Notes: a model not told the origin generated them from the sequence alone. Shown: positions 1 through 18,230, counted from the first letter of the stretch. The stretch is 64,000 bases of DNA from Casuarina equisetifolia (GCA_028551475.1 CM052358.1:3536501-3600500), one strand, 5' to 3'. Numbers and translations are program-made.

Positions 1-653
1 CTTAGATTTTGCTTGTACATTCAAAAGGATGGTGCTAATTCTATGTATACATTACTTTTACACATTGGCTGTACTTTCTTTGTTTAGATTAAAGAATAGC
101 CCAACCTAGTTGTCAATTACCTAGTGTAGATAGTAGCATCTAAAAATACCATTCCCCTTATCTGCAATAGAGTCACCCCCAACACTTCTGGGGTGTGGAT
201 GGGGAAGAGAAATGATACGCTCCGCGGAGACTTCTTTTATCCCACTGTCTGCAGATCAGGAACGGCTTCCCCTGCAGCGACAAAATGATAACTCCAGTTA
301 CAATTCTGGTAATTATTGCTTTTAGAATGCTACACAACAATAATGAATCATGTCCTCATAACTGCCTAAATTCCTTTACAGTATACTGCTTATAGTGACT
401 TCTGTTTATTGAATGACAGTTTCTGGCTGTTGTGTTGGAGTACATCGACCTGACGGTCAGAATTTCAGTGTTAATAGCAGCCAATCATGGGAAGGCATTT
501 CAGGTGCTTAATACAGCCAGTTATATAACTCTAGCATATGCTGATTGGTCCAAATGAAAATCCATGCCGAGGGAAATCTCTATTCCCGAGAAATCAAGGA
601 TTGATTCTCCCTCTAACAAATAAAATGAAATAAAATCCATATAAATATGATAG
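1..653. other. 3' flank of BAM7-like gene
   Basis: No coding exon is supported here. The stretch lies downstream of the minus-strand beta-amylase stop codon and must hold its 3' UTR and flank. A minus-strand AATAAA (plus TTTATT near 404-409) is a possible poly(A) signal about 245 bases past the stop. Short open frames show no family features and overlap the last exon in other frames. Confidence 0.5.
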
Positions 654-6405
<5,752 letters not shown>

Positions 6406-6607
6406 AACCTCCTCCCCCAACTCTCAATCCCTCTCCAGGATTTATACTGATATTAGTTCTGCAAAGCCACCGTTGCTGCTAAATTTTCACTATATTGATG
6501 AAATGACTGACATGAAAGTGCACCAACATAATCTGACTCACTTCGTCCAAAGCAGATTTTGAAGTTTTCTGGAGACATGCAGGACTTCTGATAAATCATA
6601 TCTCAAG

Positions 6608-6658
6608 CTACAAAAAAGAAAAAAAGGAAAAAAGGAAAAAAGAAAAAAAGAAAAAAAA
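6608..6658. repeat. purine-rich (GAAAA)n low-complexity tract
   Basis: Repeated runs of A5-A7 broken by single or double G, on the plus strand, inside the leader intron of the beta-amylase gene. On the transcribed strand it is a pyrimidine tract 150-200 bases upstream of the 3' splice site. Confidence 0.8.
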
Positions 6659-7249
6659 TTCAATTAAAAAATAAGTTCCAGTTTCAGCCAAAAGTTGGTT
6701 CGGAAAATCTTTTAGCCATAACCTTTGGGTTCTGATAAAAATAACAAAAATTTTCATCATATTACTTTCTTAAGAATCAAGAAGAGAAAAAATTTTTGCT
6801 CATATAATTTTTACACCACTTTAAAGAGTTGGTTTCTCATTTTTCCTCGACCATAATAAAAATGGAAGGAAATATGCCATGAAGGTGCCGCATTCCCTTT
6901 ATTTTGGTTCCCACATGCTATAGACAAACAAGAGTAAAGTTCAGTTTTTTTAGCATGTGGTATCATCCCTAAAACTTTTTAAATACATACAACCCTTGCG
7001 ATTCTTTTACTTGATACGCCTCTTTCGCCTTCCCGACAAAGGAACAGTTCACTTTCTACTTAAACTAATCGACCCTGTGCAAAAAATTTTCCCGGAGAAC
7101 TTTGGGCAGAAAGCGTTTGGGGGAAAATTCCTTTCCCCTGAAGTTTAGGTCCTGAAAAAACAGCCCAGAATAAGGACCTCTAAACCTCTTTCCAGCGTAA
7201 GTCGGACGCAAAAACTCACTTTACACTTTAAAAAGCGCGTAACTAAGTA

Positions 7250-7356
7250 TTTGTTGGGATTGGATCTCACATTAACCAAGACAAATGTACCAAGTACGAA
7301 ACAAAATGATCTGTGTCTCCACAGAAACCCGTCTCTGAGGATCCAATCCCAACAAA
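7250..7356. repeat. 107-bp foldback with 17-bp perfect arms
   Basis: The segment 7250-7266 (TTTGTTGGGATTGGATC) is exactly complementary in reverse to 7340-7356, with 73 bases between. A bulge allows a few further pairs inside the loop. No clear target-site duplication flanks it. It sits in the leader intron of the beta-amylase gene, so the RNA could form a stable stem in the pre-mRNA. It could be a miniature foldback transposable element or a structured RNA element; the sequence alone does not decide. Confidence 0.75.
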
Positions 7357-7737
7357 GATTTCACTGTTTTACCTGAGGAAGGGATCTAGAAGACAAAAGA
7401 AAGAAACCCACCACCCAATTCACGGAATAACGACAACATAACTTCAAAAAAGTGAGTTTTTCCTAGGAATTTCTTCAAATTGGGAGCAGTGTAAAGTAGA
7501 TAACTCTCCGAAGTTCGTGTTGTTCACTTTTCCCACCAAATTCTCGGCAATGGAACGGAATTTAAGCCGATAAATATTGAAAAGAGATAAAAGAGAAAAA
7601 ATTTCTCTTTACAACTCAAATTACTTAGGGATTTAAAGGAAAGAGTTTTCCCAAAAACTTTCGCCGCAAATACTTTCACCGAAAACATTTTGGCCGAAAT
7701 AAACAGCAGGAGAAAAATTTGAAGATATAACACTTAC

Positions 7738-8195
7738 CTTATTATGTCAACGTGAAGACGGAGTATCAACTTAAATCTCAGAAAGCATTCTCCAAATGAA
7801 CCCCTAATTCTCCAATTCCATTGAGAATTGCACCTTGTAGTCCTCAATCAGAGCTCAAATGACGCCCTTTCTTCCAGATCCATGTTCTTCGCACCGAAAC
7901 CTAAAATTTAGACAGAATTCGGCACCGAGAAGGCCGAAATCCCGGCGACCGGCGTCCGGCGTGGTGTCTCGGCCAGACACCGGAGCTCCGGCGAGAGCGG
8001 AACCGCAGGAGAGGAGGCAAGGTGGGTCCGATTATCCGGTGAGCACAGTGGCGAAGTCCGGCTGGTGAGAAAGGGAGAGAGAGCGTGAGAAAGCGTGCGA
8101 GCATGCGAGGCGTAAGGTTTCGCGCGTGTGTGCGGGGAGGCGAGCGTGTCTCTGTGCGAGTGTGTGAGGTTAGGGTTTGGCACGAACGAGGCGTG
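7738..8195 (-). promoter_or_regulatory. BAM7 untranslated first exon and core promoter
   Basis: This is a GC-rich island in otherwise AT-rich DNA. On the minus strand it is pyrimidine-rich upstream and ends in AATAAG|GTAAGTG at 7738/7737, the look of a plant leader exon. A CTATACA TATA-like element lies at about 8195 and a telo-box-like AAACCCTAA at about 8170-8178, both typical of plant promoters. The start site is not fixed by sequence. Long open frames on both strands are a by-product of GC content and encode low-complexity Ser/Pro/Arg/Thr peptides, so I do not call them genes. Confidence 0.6.
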
Positions 8196-8245
8196 TGTAT
8201 AGGCAAAGAGAAAACGACCGTACGGAAGTGCGCCGGCAAGTGTCG

Positions 8246-8251
8246 CACGTG
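8246..8251. promoter_or_regulatory. G-box CACGTG upstream of BAM7
   Basis: A palindromic CACGTG lies about 50 bases upstream of the proposed TATA-like element of the beta-amylase gene. G-boxes are bound by bHLH and bZIP factors and form the core of the element bound by BAM7/BAM8-type proteins. Self-regulation is an inference only. Confidence 0.4.
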
Positions 8252-8261
8252 GGAGGTGCAC

Positions 8262-11200
8262 GAGATATGGGTGAAGGCGCGACGGTCATGTGAGCTTCAT
8301 TCATGCGGAGGCTTTTCATGCAACGCTGTCACGGCTTTTGCATTGTGTTTCCAGCTTAATTGCATGATTCTTGATGGTAATTCCATTAAAACCCATCCAA
8401 TTTTCCAACTAGGCACATTTTCAAATTTTTTAATAAAAAGAATTGAGGGCGGAGCCCTAATATATACATATATATATATATATATATGTTGGCTAACTTA
8501 AACCATACCTTGGTACAAGTGCCGTACATAAGATTTACCATCACAAAAACTGAAGGGAAAAGATGAAAAATTAATAAGCCCATACATGTGCACCTAAACA
8601 ACACTAAACAAAGGGTTGTTTGATCCGTGTTCGGTACTATACCAATAGCCCTACTTACATACTTATTAACAAGAAATTTAGTTAAAAAAACCATTGGTGG
8701 ATTCCTATCTTTATATTTCGGTACGGGTGGTTCAAAATCATTGCCTTCCGAGTGATGAAACCTCTGCTCCCTAATTCTGCTTCGTGTTTGCCTCAAGTTA
8801 AAGAGGCAATATTGGGGTACACGTGTATTTTTTTTTAAAGAAAAAATTGATCTCCTATTCTAAACAACTTTACTCTCTTTGTCCAACACTAACTTGGGAA
8901 TTTGTGGATCCAAATGAGACAAGTATTATCATGCAAACCGGCGTCACTTCCTTTGCTCTAAACACCGTTTCCATAGGAGCTTGTTGTGGAGTATATGAAC
9001 ATGCAGTAATTGATAGTTTGTCTTGAATTTCATATTAGCTCTACCTCTTGATTCTTGTGACAATTACCTTGACCTGCTGTGGGGTAGGGATGTCTTGTTG
9101 ACTTAAATTCCTTCCCTATCAACCTCAAAAGGTTTAGTCCATTTCTAACTTTTGGTTTTCTATCTATGTCCTTCCTTTTCCACTCACTTTTGGATCTATG
9201 TTTACCATCTATTGCCCACATTCACCTACTTGATAAGATGTGGTTCTCTTTAGAAAATGAAAATAAGTAGTAGGGAGTGTACAAGAAAGACTAAGTGACA
9301 TGCTTGATTTAATTGTCAATACCAAACAAGACTAGTAAGAGCAATAGCATGCTAGAAGTTATGGATGCTTGAGCTTTGTTGCTTATGGAGTGTGCATAAA
9401 GGCACACATGTGGTTACTGAGGCTAATGGACAAAGGTTGAGGCATAAGGAGCAAACAAGATGCATATAGAGGCCAAGGTGCAAAGGAAGTAACTAAAAGG
9501 ATGCCAACCTAGCTTGAAGGAAGTAATTGTGCAAATGTAAGAGACACACAAGAGGAGCCAAGGGCAAAAGGTGTGCATGTAGGTAGCAAACACCTATGCA
9601 AGTGAGAAGCATCATAAAGAGGTCTAACACTCATGGGAAAGGGCATTGGCATACAAAATCTAGTGGATATTAATTGAGGCCAACACAACAAGGAGCAATT
9701 GGAATAATAAATAACATTTCATATTTTAGTTAATGGCTATATAGTAGATATACCAATTTATTGCAACAAATCCAAAAAATCTAGAGTTTTAATTCAAAAT
9801 TACCTTGATTCATCCCCCAGGAATTGCCAAAACATTTGACCTTTCCACCATTCTAATAAAGGCTTAGTCTATCAAATAATAGACAACAATGGATTGGTTT
9901 GAAAATAAATGAATTACTAGTTGTAGAATATAATTCTCATTATGCTTAAACCTAATTAAAATAAGACAAAAAAGAAAAGGTCAAGACAATTTTCCCTTTT
10001 TTTGCCACCAAGGTAGGGAGTTTGATATGGGGATTTTTTTCTCATTCATGGATCATGGTTTAGTAAAAGGATATTCATTTATTGTTGTTGACTCTTTTAG
10101 TACTCCACTAGCTGTTAAGAGTAAATATTGGACCATTGGGGCTATTTAAAGCTGGTATGTTGGCATAGAACTTAAGGAGCATTTGTGGAACAAAGACTCA
10201 AGGATACATGTAAGAATTAATCATTAGGCATTTAAGCAACTAGGAAGCTGCCATGTGGAGCAAGTAGATAGTTAGTGGTTGAAAATGTACAGACACTTCA
10301 TTAAAGGCTAATGATGGTTGGGTTAGTCATATTAAAAGATTAAGTGATTGTTAACCTGAAGGAAAGGAGGCTGAAATCCAAGACTCCTTGAGTTAATTAT
10401 AGTAGTTTTGGTGGTTGATGGGGGAGGTTAACTGCATTAGCTCAATGGGGACTTACTAATACTTAGGTAAGCATTCATATGGGAGTTCATCCATACGGGA
10501 TACAAGTTTGTATTAGAGTAAATGTTGGTTGACTTTTCCTAAAGGTGGATAAGCCAAGGTAATGGCTTTGTAAGGGCATTGCCTATAAGGGATCATTGAC
10601 AAAGAAGTGAATGAAGGGAGAAAGAGAGGGATGGACAAGGATTAGGGCTTGTTAAGCACCTCTCATGTGTACATTTTAATCAATAATATGTTTATACTTT
10701 TTTTTCTCAATATGAATTCTCTTATTGTGTCTTGATGACTCGACACCTCCTTATTTAATGTCCACTATGCTACCCATACATATTGGCTTAGCTATGAATT
10801 AACTAGGTGTTATATGGGCCAAACTTGACCAATTTGCGATAAGTGTTATTAGAGTCATACCAATTTTGGTCAAGGTCATAATTAGTCATCCTATGGGAAA
10901 AGGAAGCTTCTTTTGCACCTAAGGCTACATAGGGACCCTTTTCACCAAATTAGGCTTACTTTTTCTTACATGATGGAGTGACAATAACATGGTAGAGAAT
11001 AACAAATCATGAGGACCTTTTTGGAGTAGCATATTGGGAGGAGGTGTGGCCAATCAAGGGGCCACACTTAAGAGTCAATGGAGCACAAATTTAAAAAAGT
11101 TAGCCACAAAAGTGTAGGGCATTTTAGGAGCCAAACAATAGGCTAGTGACCATGGATGGTGCTAAGTATAAAAACATGCAAGCATCGATGGAAGTAGACT

Positions 11201-11480
11201 AACCAAGGAGTTGAAATAAGAGGCAATTGTATGTCAAAAGATATGCCACTAGAAATGTATTGAAAGAGCACTTAAAGCTTTTTAAAGGCTATAAGAAGAA
11301 GAGTAATTGTGTGGTTAAATAGTCCATGACTTATGGAGCAGTGGAACTACTTTCCATTATTAACTCAATAGAGCCTTAGATCTAGTAAAGTAGGTATGTC
11401 CGTGGAATAAATAAATTCTACTTCAATAAATGGTTCCTAATGGAGTTTGCAATTATTTAAAACCAACCATAAGTATTTTG
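8262..11480. other. AT-rich intergenic DNA, no gene seen
   Basis: No coding feature supported. Open frames are short, lack family motifs and show no splice-linked continuation. A TA dinucleotide run lies at 8459-8488. The stretch 9229-10700 is unusually unstructured, with A/G-rich transcript-like text but no protein match I recognise. It is probably decayed repeat DNA. Confidence 0.5.
8459..8488. repeat. (TA)n microsatellite
   Basis: A run of alternating T and A, about 28 bases, broken once by C. Confidence 0.9.
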
Positions 11481-11481
11481 T

Positions 11482-11640
11482 TCTTTTTTTGTTGTATGAT
11501 AATGGGCTTTATGACATATTTCAAGTACTCTTTACACACTTCCATTGAATGACCTTTGCCTAAGGTAGTAATATCCTAACATTGCATCATATTTTATATG
11601 GTACCAATAATTACATATCAACTTTATACCAATTCTAACA
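11482..11640 (+). repeat. dispersed repeat copy 1 (pair with 18974-19137)
   Basis: About 160 bases share an ordered series of blocks with 18974-19137: TTTTTGTTGTATGA, TTTACACAC, AATGACCTTT, AATATCCTAACATT, CCAATAAT and AATTCTAA. The two copies are about 7.5 kb apart in the same orientation and roughly three-quarters identical by eye. Flanks do not align, so they are not the ends of an intact LTR pair. They are probably remnants of one repeat family. Confidence 0.65.
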
Positions 11641-12890
11641 TTTGGTGGGGGGAGACATGTAACTTAGAAATGGATAAGATTTAAAAGATCTCCAATCAAA
11701 TTAGCATTGTTCATGACTTAAATTTATGACTTACTTTCTCTTTTCTCACTCCATTCACAACCTCTTTTCTCTTTTCTCATTCACTTTCTCAACACTTATT
11801 TTCATTCTCCTTTTGTTTTTAGTGTTGTTCATGTCTTAATCTCATTGTCCAATTTTTTCACAAGCAACATACAAGTTAGAATGTTCACAACTTAGATTCA
11901 TGGCTCACTTTCTCTTTTTCCACTTTGTTCACAAACTTTCCATATCATTTTTCTCATTTTCATTCTTTTTACTAAGATTTAGGAATTATGTTTGCTTATT
12001 TTGCATATTTTTGCACTTTACATTTGTGATAAATGGGCTCTTAATATGCAATACTAGAGCTAAAATTCCTTATTTAGAATTTGATCTAAGATTTCATAAT
12101 TTCATTTAAGATTTTATGTACAAATCCTATTAAACGATTAGTCATTGAAATCTCCACTTGAACAGAAGTTCCAACAATGTTGAATAAGAGCCTAAAGAAA
12201 TACAAAGTCAAGGCATGCAAGTGCACAAAATGCAAGGAAAACATCCATGTAGAGCATGTTGACATTCAAAGGCATATAACAATTCTAACCTTAAATGGGG
12301 GAGGGAGAAGCAAGGTAGACATGAATGAGATTCAAAAGATCTCCAACTAGGTTAGTATTGTTCACAACTTGAATTTATGGCTCACTTTCTCATTTTTTAC
12401 TCTATTTATGTCATTTTTTTTCTCTTTTTTCATTTACATTCTTTGTGTTTATTTTCATTCTCCTTTTTCTTATTATTATTCATATCTCATTCTTGTTCAC
12501 ATCTCAGTCTCATTTTTCTAACTTGGTCATGATTGATATCCAGGTTAGAATGTTTAAAACTCAAATTCATGGCTCACTTTCTCTTTTATTACTTTGTTCA
12601 TAGTCTTTCCATGTCATTTTGCTCAAGTTCATTTTCTTTACTAGGATTTAGGATTTACATTTTGCTTATTTTGCTTGTTTTTGCACTTTACAATTTTGAT
12701 AATGAGCTTTTAATATGCAATACTAGATATAAAATTTTGTCATTTGATCTAATATTTTGTGTACTAGTCTTGTTAAAAATTAATTGCTAAAATCTCTACT
12801 TGAATAAAAGTTTCAGCAATGTTGAACAAGAGCTCAAAGAAATACAAGATGGAAAAGGTAATAAAGATTTGATTTAAAATTTCATATATT
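11632..12890 (+). repeat. 650-bp tandem duplication, diverged
   Basis: Unit A runs from about 11632 to 12278 and unit B from about 12279 to 12890. Both begin CAATTCTAAC followed by a G-rich purine run, then AAAAGATCTCCAA. Both then carry a pyrimidine-rich stretch with ATGGCTCACTTTCTC, GCACTTTACA and ATGCAATACTAGA, and end with a block containing CAATGTTGAA. Offsets between matching words are 640-670 bases. The two short open frames at 11900-12109 and 12533-12790 are the same repeat segment in two copies, which explains their similar peptides without any gene. Origin is probably an old transposable element. Confidence 0.75.
12712..12810 (+). repeat. inverted repeat left arm
   Basis: About 99 bases starting AATATGCAATACTAGATATA match the reverse complement of 13055-13153 with roughly ten differences. 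The arm is the end of tandem unit B, so a third copy of the unit's tail has been inverted. The 244 bases between the arms hold further partial direct copies of a block about 115 bases long. Confidence 0.8.
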
Positions 12891-13047
12891 AAATATTAAT
12901 CACTAAAATCTTTACTTGAACAAAAGTTTCAACAATGCTAAACAAGAGTTCAAAGAAATACGAAATGAAAAATGTAACAAAGTTTTGATCTAAGATTTCA
13001 TGTATTAAATATTAATCATTAAGATTTCCATTTGAACAAAAGTTTCC
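12779..13047 (+). repeat. about 115-bp short-period direct repeats
   Basis: A block with AAATCT, CTTGAA, AAAAGTTTC, CAATG and AAGAAATAC occurs near 12779-12855, again near 12892-12975, and in part near 13010-13047. An older copy lies in unit A near 12129-12210. They are direct repeats that amplified the tail of the larger tandem unit. Confidence 0.7.
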
Positions 13048-13054
13048 GCATTAA

Positions 13055-13153
13055 TTTTTGTTCAAGTCGAGATTTTAGCGATTAATTTCTAATAAGACTA
13101 GCACATGAAATCTTAGATCAAAGGACAAAATTTTATATCTAGTATTGCATATT
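13055..13153 (-). repeat. inverted repeat right arm
   Basis: This is the reverse-complement partner of 12712-12810. Together the arms could fold into a stem of nearly 100 bp with about 90 percent pairing and a 244-base loop. Confidence 0.8.
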
Positions 13154-16100
13154 TTCCAGCCATTGTCACTAAATCAATACCTCCCTAAGTCAAACTAGTA
13201 CTTGTTGTTGCACTAGAGGTTGTTTTCTCATTCAAAAACTATGATCTTTGGCTTTGGAACTTAATTATTTCCTTGTATTTTAGAAGAATTTTCAAATTAA
13301 TAGGAAGGGAGCTTAATCAAAATGAATCGGAATTTTTCTTCTATCAAGGCACACATGTACAAAATGCAAGGAAAAAATTTATACAAGCATGCTAAGATTC
13401 AAAAGCATATAACAAAATGCGTTGGCCCAAAAAAAGTAATAACTTGGATAAAATCTCACCAACTTAACTAGTGGTGGTGATTGTGGCCTATTTATATCTT
13501 ATATGTTTAATTAAAAGTATCAAAGAATTTTGATCTTTTAAAAAATCAATATTTTATGTAGTTATTGCCCATTAATTTACATGGTGTGATGAATAATTTT
13601 ATTGCAGTAAACATTTTTATAGTCCTTATGATTGAAATGTGCACAAAATTAAATAAACATTTCATATAGCTTTTGCCCAGCAAGATTATATTGAACTTAT
13701 GAATTGACTACATTCTTAATTGCAATAACAAGAGAATTCTTATGTAATGCTAATGTATTAGAGTTATTCTTCTATTTTATTGTCTTTGTTGTTCGACAAA
13801 ACACTATAACCAATTATCTAGAAAAGAAGTAGAGAAAAACACACTATTATTTGAAGAGACGAGTCTATGCACATAATAACATAGTGGTCTAGACTTTTAT
13901 TCTTCAAAATGTAGGCATCTTTTGGTTAAAAAATTTCAGTAGTAATTTTCAATTTTCAAATGTAAAATAACTTCTTAGGTACTATACTTCAAACAAAATT
14001 TTAAAGGTGGTACTTAAAAAAAAATTAACTTTAATTTTCAAAGACGTTTTTTACAAAACTTTTCCATCATGGGATTTTTATTGTTTGTTTCTTAAAACTT
14101 CAGTTCTTTTTTTTTTTTAAAAAAAATAAGAACTAGAGATGAGTAATTTGAAACAAAATGAAAAAATAAATAAACCATTGTTAGATATCTATATGGTTAT
14201 TGGATTTGTGGCATCTGCAAGACCTGGCTAGCTAATGTATGTAGTGATCAAACTAGAATGGAAACCTTACATTGACCACTAAATTGGCTAACTAGCCTAG
14301 CATAGCCATTAGATTTTCCTAGCGACTAATATGGTAAGCATCAAATTTATCTAATAGCACCACATGTCCATTAGATTCATAAGGAGTTCCATCAAATGTG
14401 ATGGTTACAACCCCCATTTTCTTACTTCTCTTCAAGTTTTGCAAATTATTCCAAGAATTGAACCTAAATACTTTTCAATTAGTAAATAAAGATTTTTGAT
14501 ATGATCTTATAAGCAATGCTTCTCAATTTTTACTCCTCTAAGAAACTTATTGAAATAAAAAATTGACATTTTTTTTCACAAGTTTACCAAACAAGTCATA
14601 ATGATTTAAGATATATATATATATATATATTAATAAAGAACACTTTACATGAAAAAGAAAGGTATTGTATATATTTGTCTTAATGAAAACCGAGTTCTAT
14701 TAGACTAATGGAAATTGACTTGTTAATGCTAAATGTCATATGAATTGATCCAATCATCATAGGATGATTCTTTACTAATATGATTGAAAAAAAAATGCTT
14801 TTTGACTTTTCTTTTTTTAGTTTGCTTTTGTATAAAAATAAGTAAAAATGATAAAAGCAAATAAATGTTAGATCCTTATGTTAGAAGTACATCCACCTAA
14901 CAACCCTATTAAACAAAAGAGTATCTATTAAAATAGTATTCATTTTTATAAAATGATTTTTCAAAAAATGATAACTCTAGTTTTTCCAAATTTCAAGAGA
15001 CAATATGATAAGTGCAATTGAAAATAAACACTAAAAATACCACACAAATTCTATGACATTATATGTTATCAAATTCATACTCCTTAAGCTATAAAATCCA
15101 AAAATGGTTATGGGATTTTGTATTCTGACTTGCTCTAGAAGAAGCATTGAGATGTTGTTGTAAGAAAGGTCAAGCTCAATAAGAAAAGTAAGATTTTGAA
15201 ACCCTTACATGCCAATATGAACAAACTAATAAATTCGAGCCATCAATGTGCATAAGAAAGGAAAAGTATTCAAGACTTATGAACAAAAATGTTTGTCAAA
15301 GTTCAGAATATGACCAAGTCTACAACCCTTAATATGTGGGGAAGCAAATAACAAATTAAACCAATCCATAGATCCATGGACTTGTTACATAGATGGTGTG
15401 ACAAATGTAAGCTTTTAACCATTCAAAAGGAAGATAAATAACAAATTAAAAAACCTTAGAGATTAAAGAATTAAAACGAAGATGCAAACTTTACTTCTAT
15501 CATAAAGGTCCATAAGAAATCAAAGATACATCCTCTTATTTAATTCAAGAGCCTAATTCCATCATAATTGTAAAAATCCTTCAATTTTGTCATAGTTATG
15601 TAGAATTGATGTAACTATGTCTTTGTACCCTTATGTCTTTACTTAATTATTGATTAAAGAAACCACAAAGTCTTCGTATGATCTACTAATTGAAATATGA
15701 CATATGACTCGATAGGACAATTTAGAATATTATGTATTGTCTCATATGTCTTGAAGAATTTATAAGAGTATATAAATTCTTTTATTGAACATGATGGGTG
15801 AAATATCTTTAGAGACATGCAAATCAAAGAAACTACATTAGATACATAGATTTTGTTATATAACATACATACATCTGTATATTTAGTATCAAATTCAAAA
15901 CCAAGAGATCTCAAATATGATATTCTCCCTAGACTCAACCAAATTAGATTCTCTACAAATTGATCGTCTTCCTTCATTGTTAGATGAGAAAGCAAACATA
16001 TGGTTCCCTCTAAGTATCTATTTACTTGGTAACCAAGGAAAGTGCTAGAACCTAAGCTTGGTTTGTCAATATTCAAAAATGGTAGCTATAATTTTTCTAA

Positions 16101-18213
16101 ACACCATAAGGTATTGCTTTCTTGTTTTCATAATAAGATACTAGAAATTTGTTGTCTATTGTTAGGAAGCCAAGCAATAATGTTAGTGCTTTGTCATTTA
16201 TTCAACTTTCCAATGGTTGAGATGATTTTTTTGACTACTCATAATCTTCTACTTTTTTTAATTTTAATGATGGCCAAGAATTGTATTAAGAGTTCTCTTC
16301 AAATGGTGAACATTTCTATGCATAGTATCAGAATTGTCACTTATGCCTTTAATAATGACATACATGCAATTGTAAAACTCCTCCAATTTCTTTATTTTCT
16401 TAATAAATTGAATAGAACAAAAAGCACATTTGGAACCCTAAATCTAGGTATAAAATCAAGCAATTAATACTTCAATATGATATAATCTAACAACTATAGA
16501 AGCCAAGTGACCAAGCCATAAAAGATTAAGGCTTGGATTTCTAGTCTTTCCTTAAGAAAATCTCTAGAAATACGATTTCTCCTAGAATATGATAAGAAAG
16601 ATATGATGTGAGAAAACTAGTTTGATGTGAAAAAATCCATTAATAATATTTCCTACTTATATGTACGCTAGAGAAAGGAAATATTCTCATGTCAACATTT
16701 TCAAGGAAAATTATATAGTTCTATGAGATATTATATTAAAAGCATTAGCTTGTGTAGGAGAATGACATATTTATTGATTTTTTGGGTATATGACAAGAAT
16801 GTGTCTTTTCCTGACACATTAAGAAAGGGGATGTGAGGAGACTAGTTATTTAAGGGAGTCACTAAAGTTTGATTTGAGATAACATTGCCAAAAGGTTTTA
16901 CATCTTCACATCAAACTTTAACTTGTGCTTTGTGTTGTTTGACTTCTACAACATGTTCCCAAGTTCAAACATGATCAACGTTAAGGGAGGTGAGGGTATG
17001 TTAAGGTCAAAGCCACTTTGATTGTTGATTGTATTGGTACCAAAGGTAACTTCACTCACGAGAACCTATAGGGTTTTTTCTCTAGGAAACAAAACATGTT
17101 TTGTATGTAACAAAGCATGTTTGGAATTTTTTCTAGCATCTATAAAAATTCCTCTATTAGTCTTCTTGTTGCCTTTTAACAAAAAAAACCTTTTTGAATT
17201 GCTTTTAGTCAATGATTTTTAAATACCTAGTTTTTTTTAGCCTTGATTTATGTGACTAATTTTAGGATTTTTTTGAATTCATCCATGGATCCTGCCAAAG
17301 ATGTACTTGCATATCATATTATAAGTAATGATTCATTCCACATTTGGTTGGATGGAGGCCTTCCTTTAGATCTATTGCCCTTTTTGTTTCAAGAAGTTTG
17401 CCATCAATCATTCTATGCTCCCTACCTCACTTTTATTTGTGCCAGACAAGTCACTAGGTTTTTACTCCTCAACCTTCACCAAGTCTTTCTCTCTCTTTCA
17501 CGCTTTCTCATATGTCTATGTTTTCATTAAAAAAAATGCATTCTTATGTTTGAGTAAAGTGACATGTTTAAAATGATGAAGCATATCTAAATCTTGGTTG
17601 AAAATCTTTTTATTTCCTAATGGCTCAGCTGAAATCCATGCTTTGAAATTTTACTACCATTCGATCTTCATCATCATTTTTTTCTCTTCCATCCTAGTTG
17701 AATTTGTTCCTTACTATTCTCCTACATGCACATATCCTAAATACTAGATTGTTTTCCATAACCTTTAGGGCTAACTTAGTATTCTTTTGGTTATATTTGT
17801 GTCATTCTTGATTTGCACCCTTGAGGACTCTATTGCCAATGTATTTCTTATGTGTTCCTTCTCATAGACAAAATCTGAATTATTGAGGAACCTTAAGTTA
17901 TTGGATGTTTAACCTCTATGTGATCCTACTTTGGCAATTCTTTCTCAAAAACATCCTCTACTTCATCCTATTCTTTTAAGATGTCAAAGGAGTTGCCTAG
18001 CTTGACAAGAGCTATGCTTTTTAACACCACCTCATAAGGAACTTTTATAGTCTTTTCTTTTATGTAACATTGCTCTTATAAGCCTTTCTTTTATCCTTCA
18101 AAAGATTTACTTTTAATGCCCATGGGTAGAAAATTGCAGAAAAATATTGTTGTCCTAAAACACCAAATCAAGCTAATTTTTCTTTGATTTTATGTTTTAG
18201 ATTGAAATTACAT
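13154..18213. other. AT-rich gene desert, no gene seen
   Basis: No recognisable protein domain on either strand. The two longest frames (15654-16076 minus and 16042-16467 plus) lack motifs, overlap end to end in opposite strands and have base composition like the surroundings. A pure AT run lies at 14611-14630. Given the primer-binding-site-like motif at 18214, part of this stretch could be the decayed interior of a minus-strand retroelement, but I could not find reverse transcriptase, integrase or protease signatures. Confidence 0.45.
14611..14630. repeat. (AT)10 microsatellite
   Basis: Twenty bases of perfect AT alternation. Confidence 0.95.
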
Positions 18214-18230
18214 GGCTTTAATACCATTTG
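18214..18230 (-). mobile_element. primer-binding-site-like motif of an LTR retroelement
   Basis: Read on the minus strand the sequence is CTAACA, two or three bases, then TGGTATTAAAGCC. Eleven of the 13 bases match TGGTATCAGAGCC, the initiator-methionine tRNA primer-binding site used by many plant Copia elements. A preceding CA is the usual last dinucleotide of a 5' LTR. This would place an LTR at coordinates above 18229 and the element body below 18214. No matching second LTR was found by eye, so this may be a fragment. Confidence 0.4.

Larger units (their letters stand above)
6406..7737 (-). other. BAM7 leader: 5' UTR tail and leader intron
   Basis: Read on the minus strand, a GTAAGT donor at 7737 follows an exon ending AATAAG, and a TTTGCAG acceptor sits at 6459. 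This gives an intron of about 1.28 kb and an untranslated segment 6458-6406 before the ATG. The intron is AT-rich, holds an A-rich (GAAAA)n tract near 6608-6658 and a foldback at 7250-7356, and has no supported ORF. Leader introns of this kind often carry expression-enhancing elements, but I infer none specifically. Confidence 0.6.

Noticed and set aside
7901..8501. Overlapping long frames on both strands in the GC-rich island
   Set aside because: Low-complexity Ser/Pro/Arg peptides without motifs; the stretch is better explained as the untranslated first exon and promoter of the beta-amylase gene.
11900..12790. Two similar open frames of 69 and 85 codons, possibly a duplicated gene
   Set aside because: They are the same segment of a 650-bp noncoding tandem repeat; hydrophobic low-complexity peptides with no shared downstream frame.
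15654..16467. Two opposite-strand frames of 140 and 141 codons
   Set aside because: AT-rich, no motifs, overlapping ends; expected by chance in this composition.
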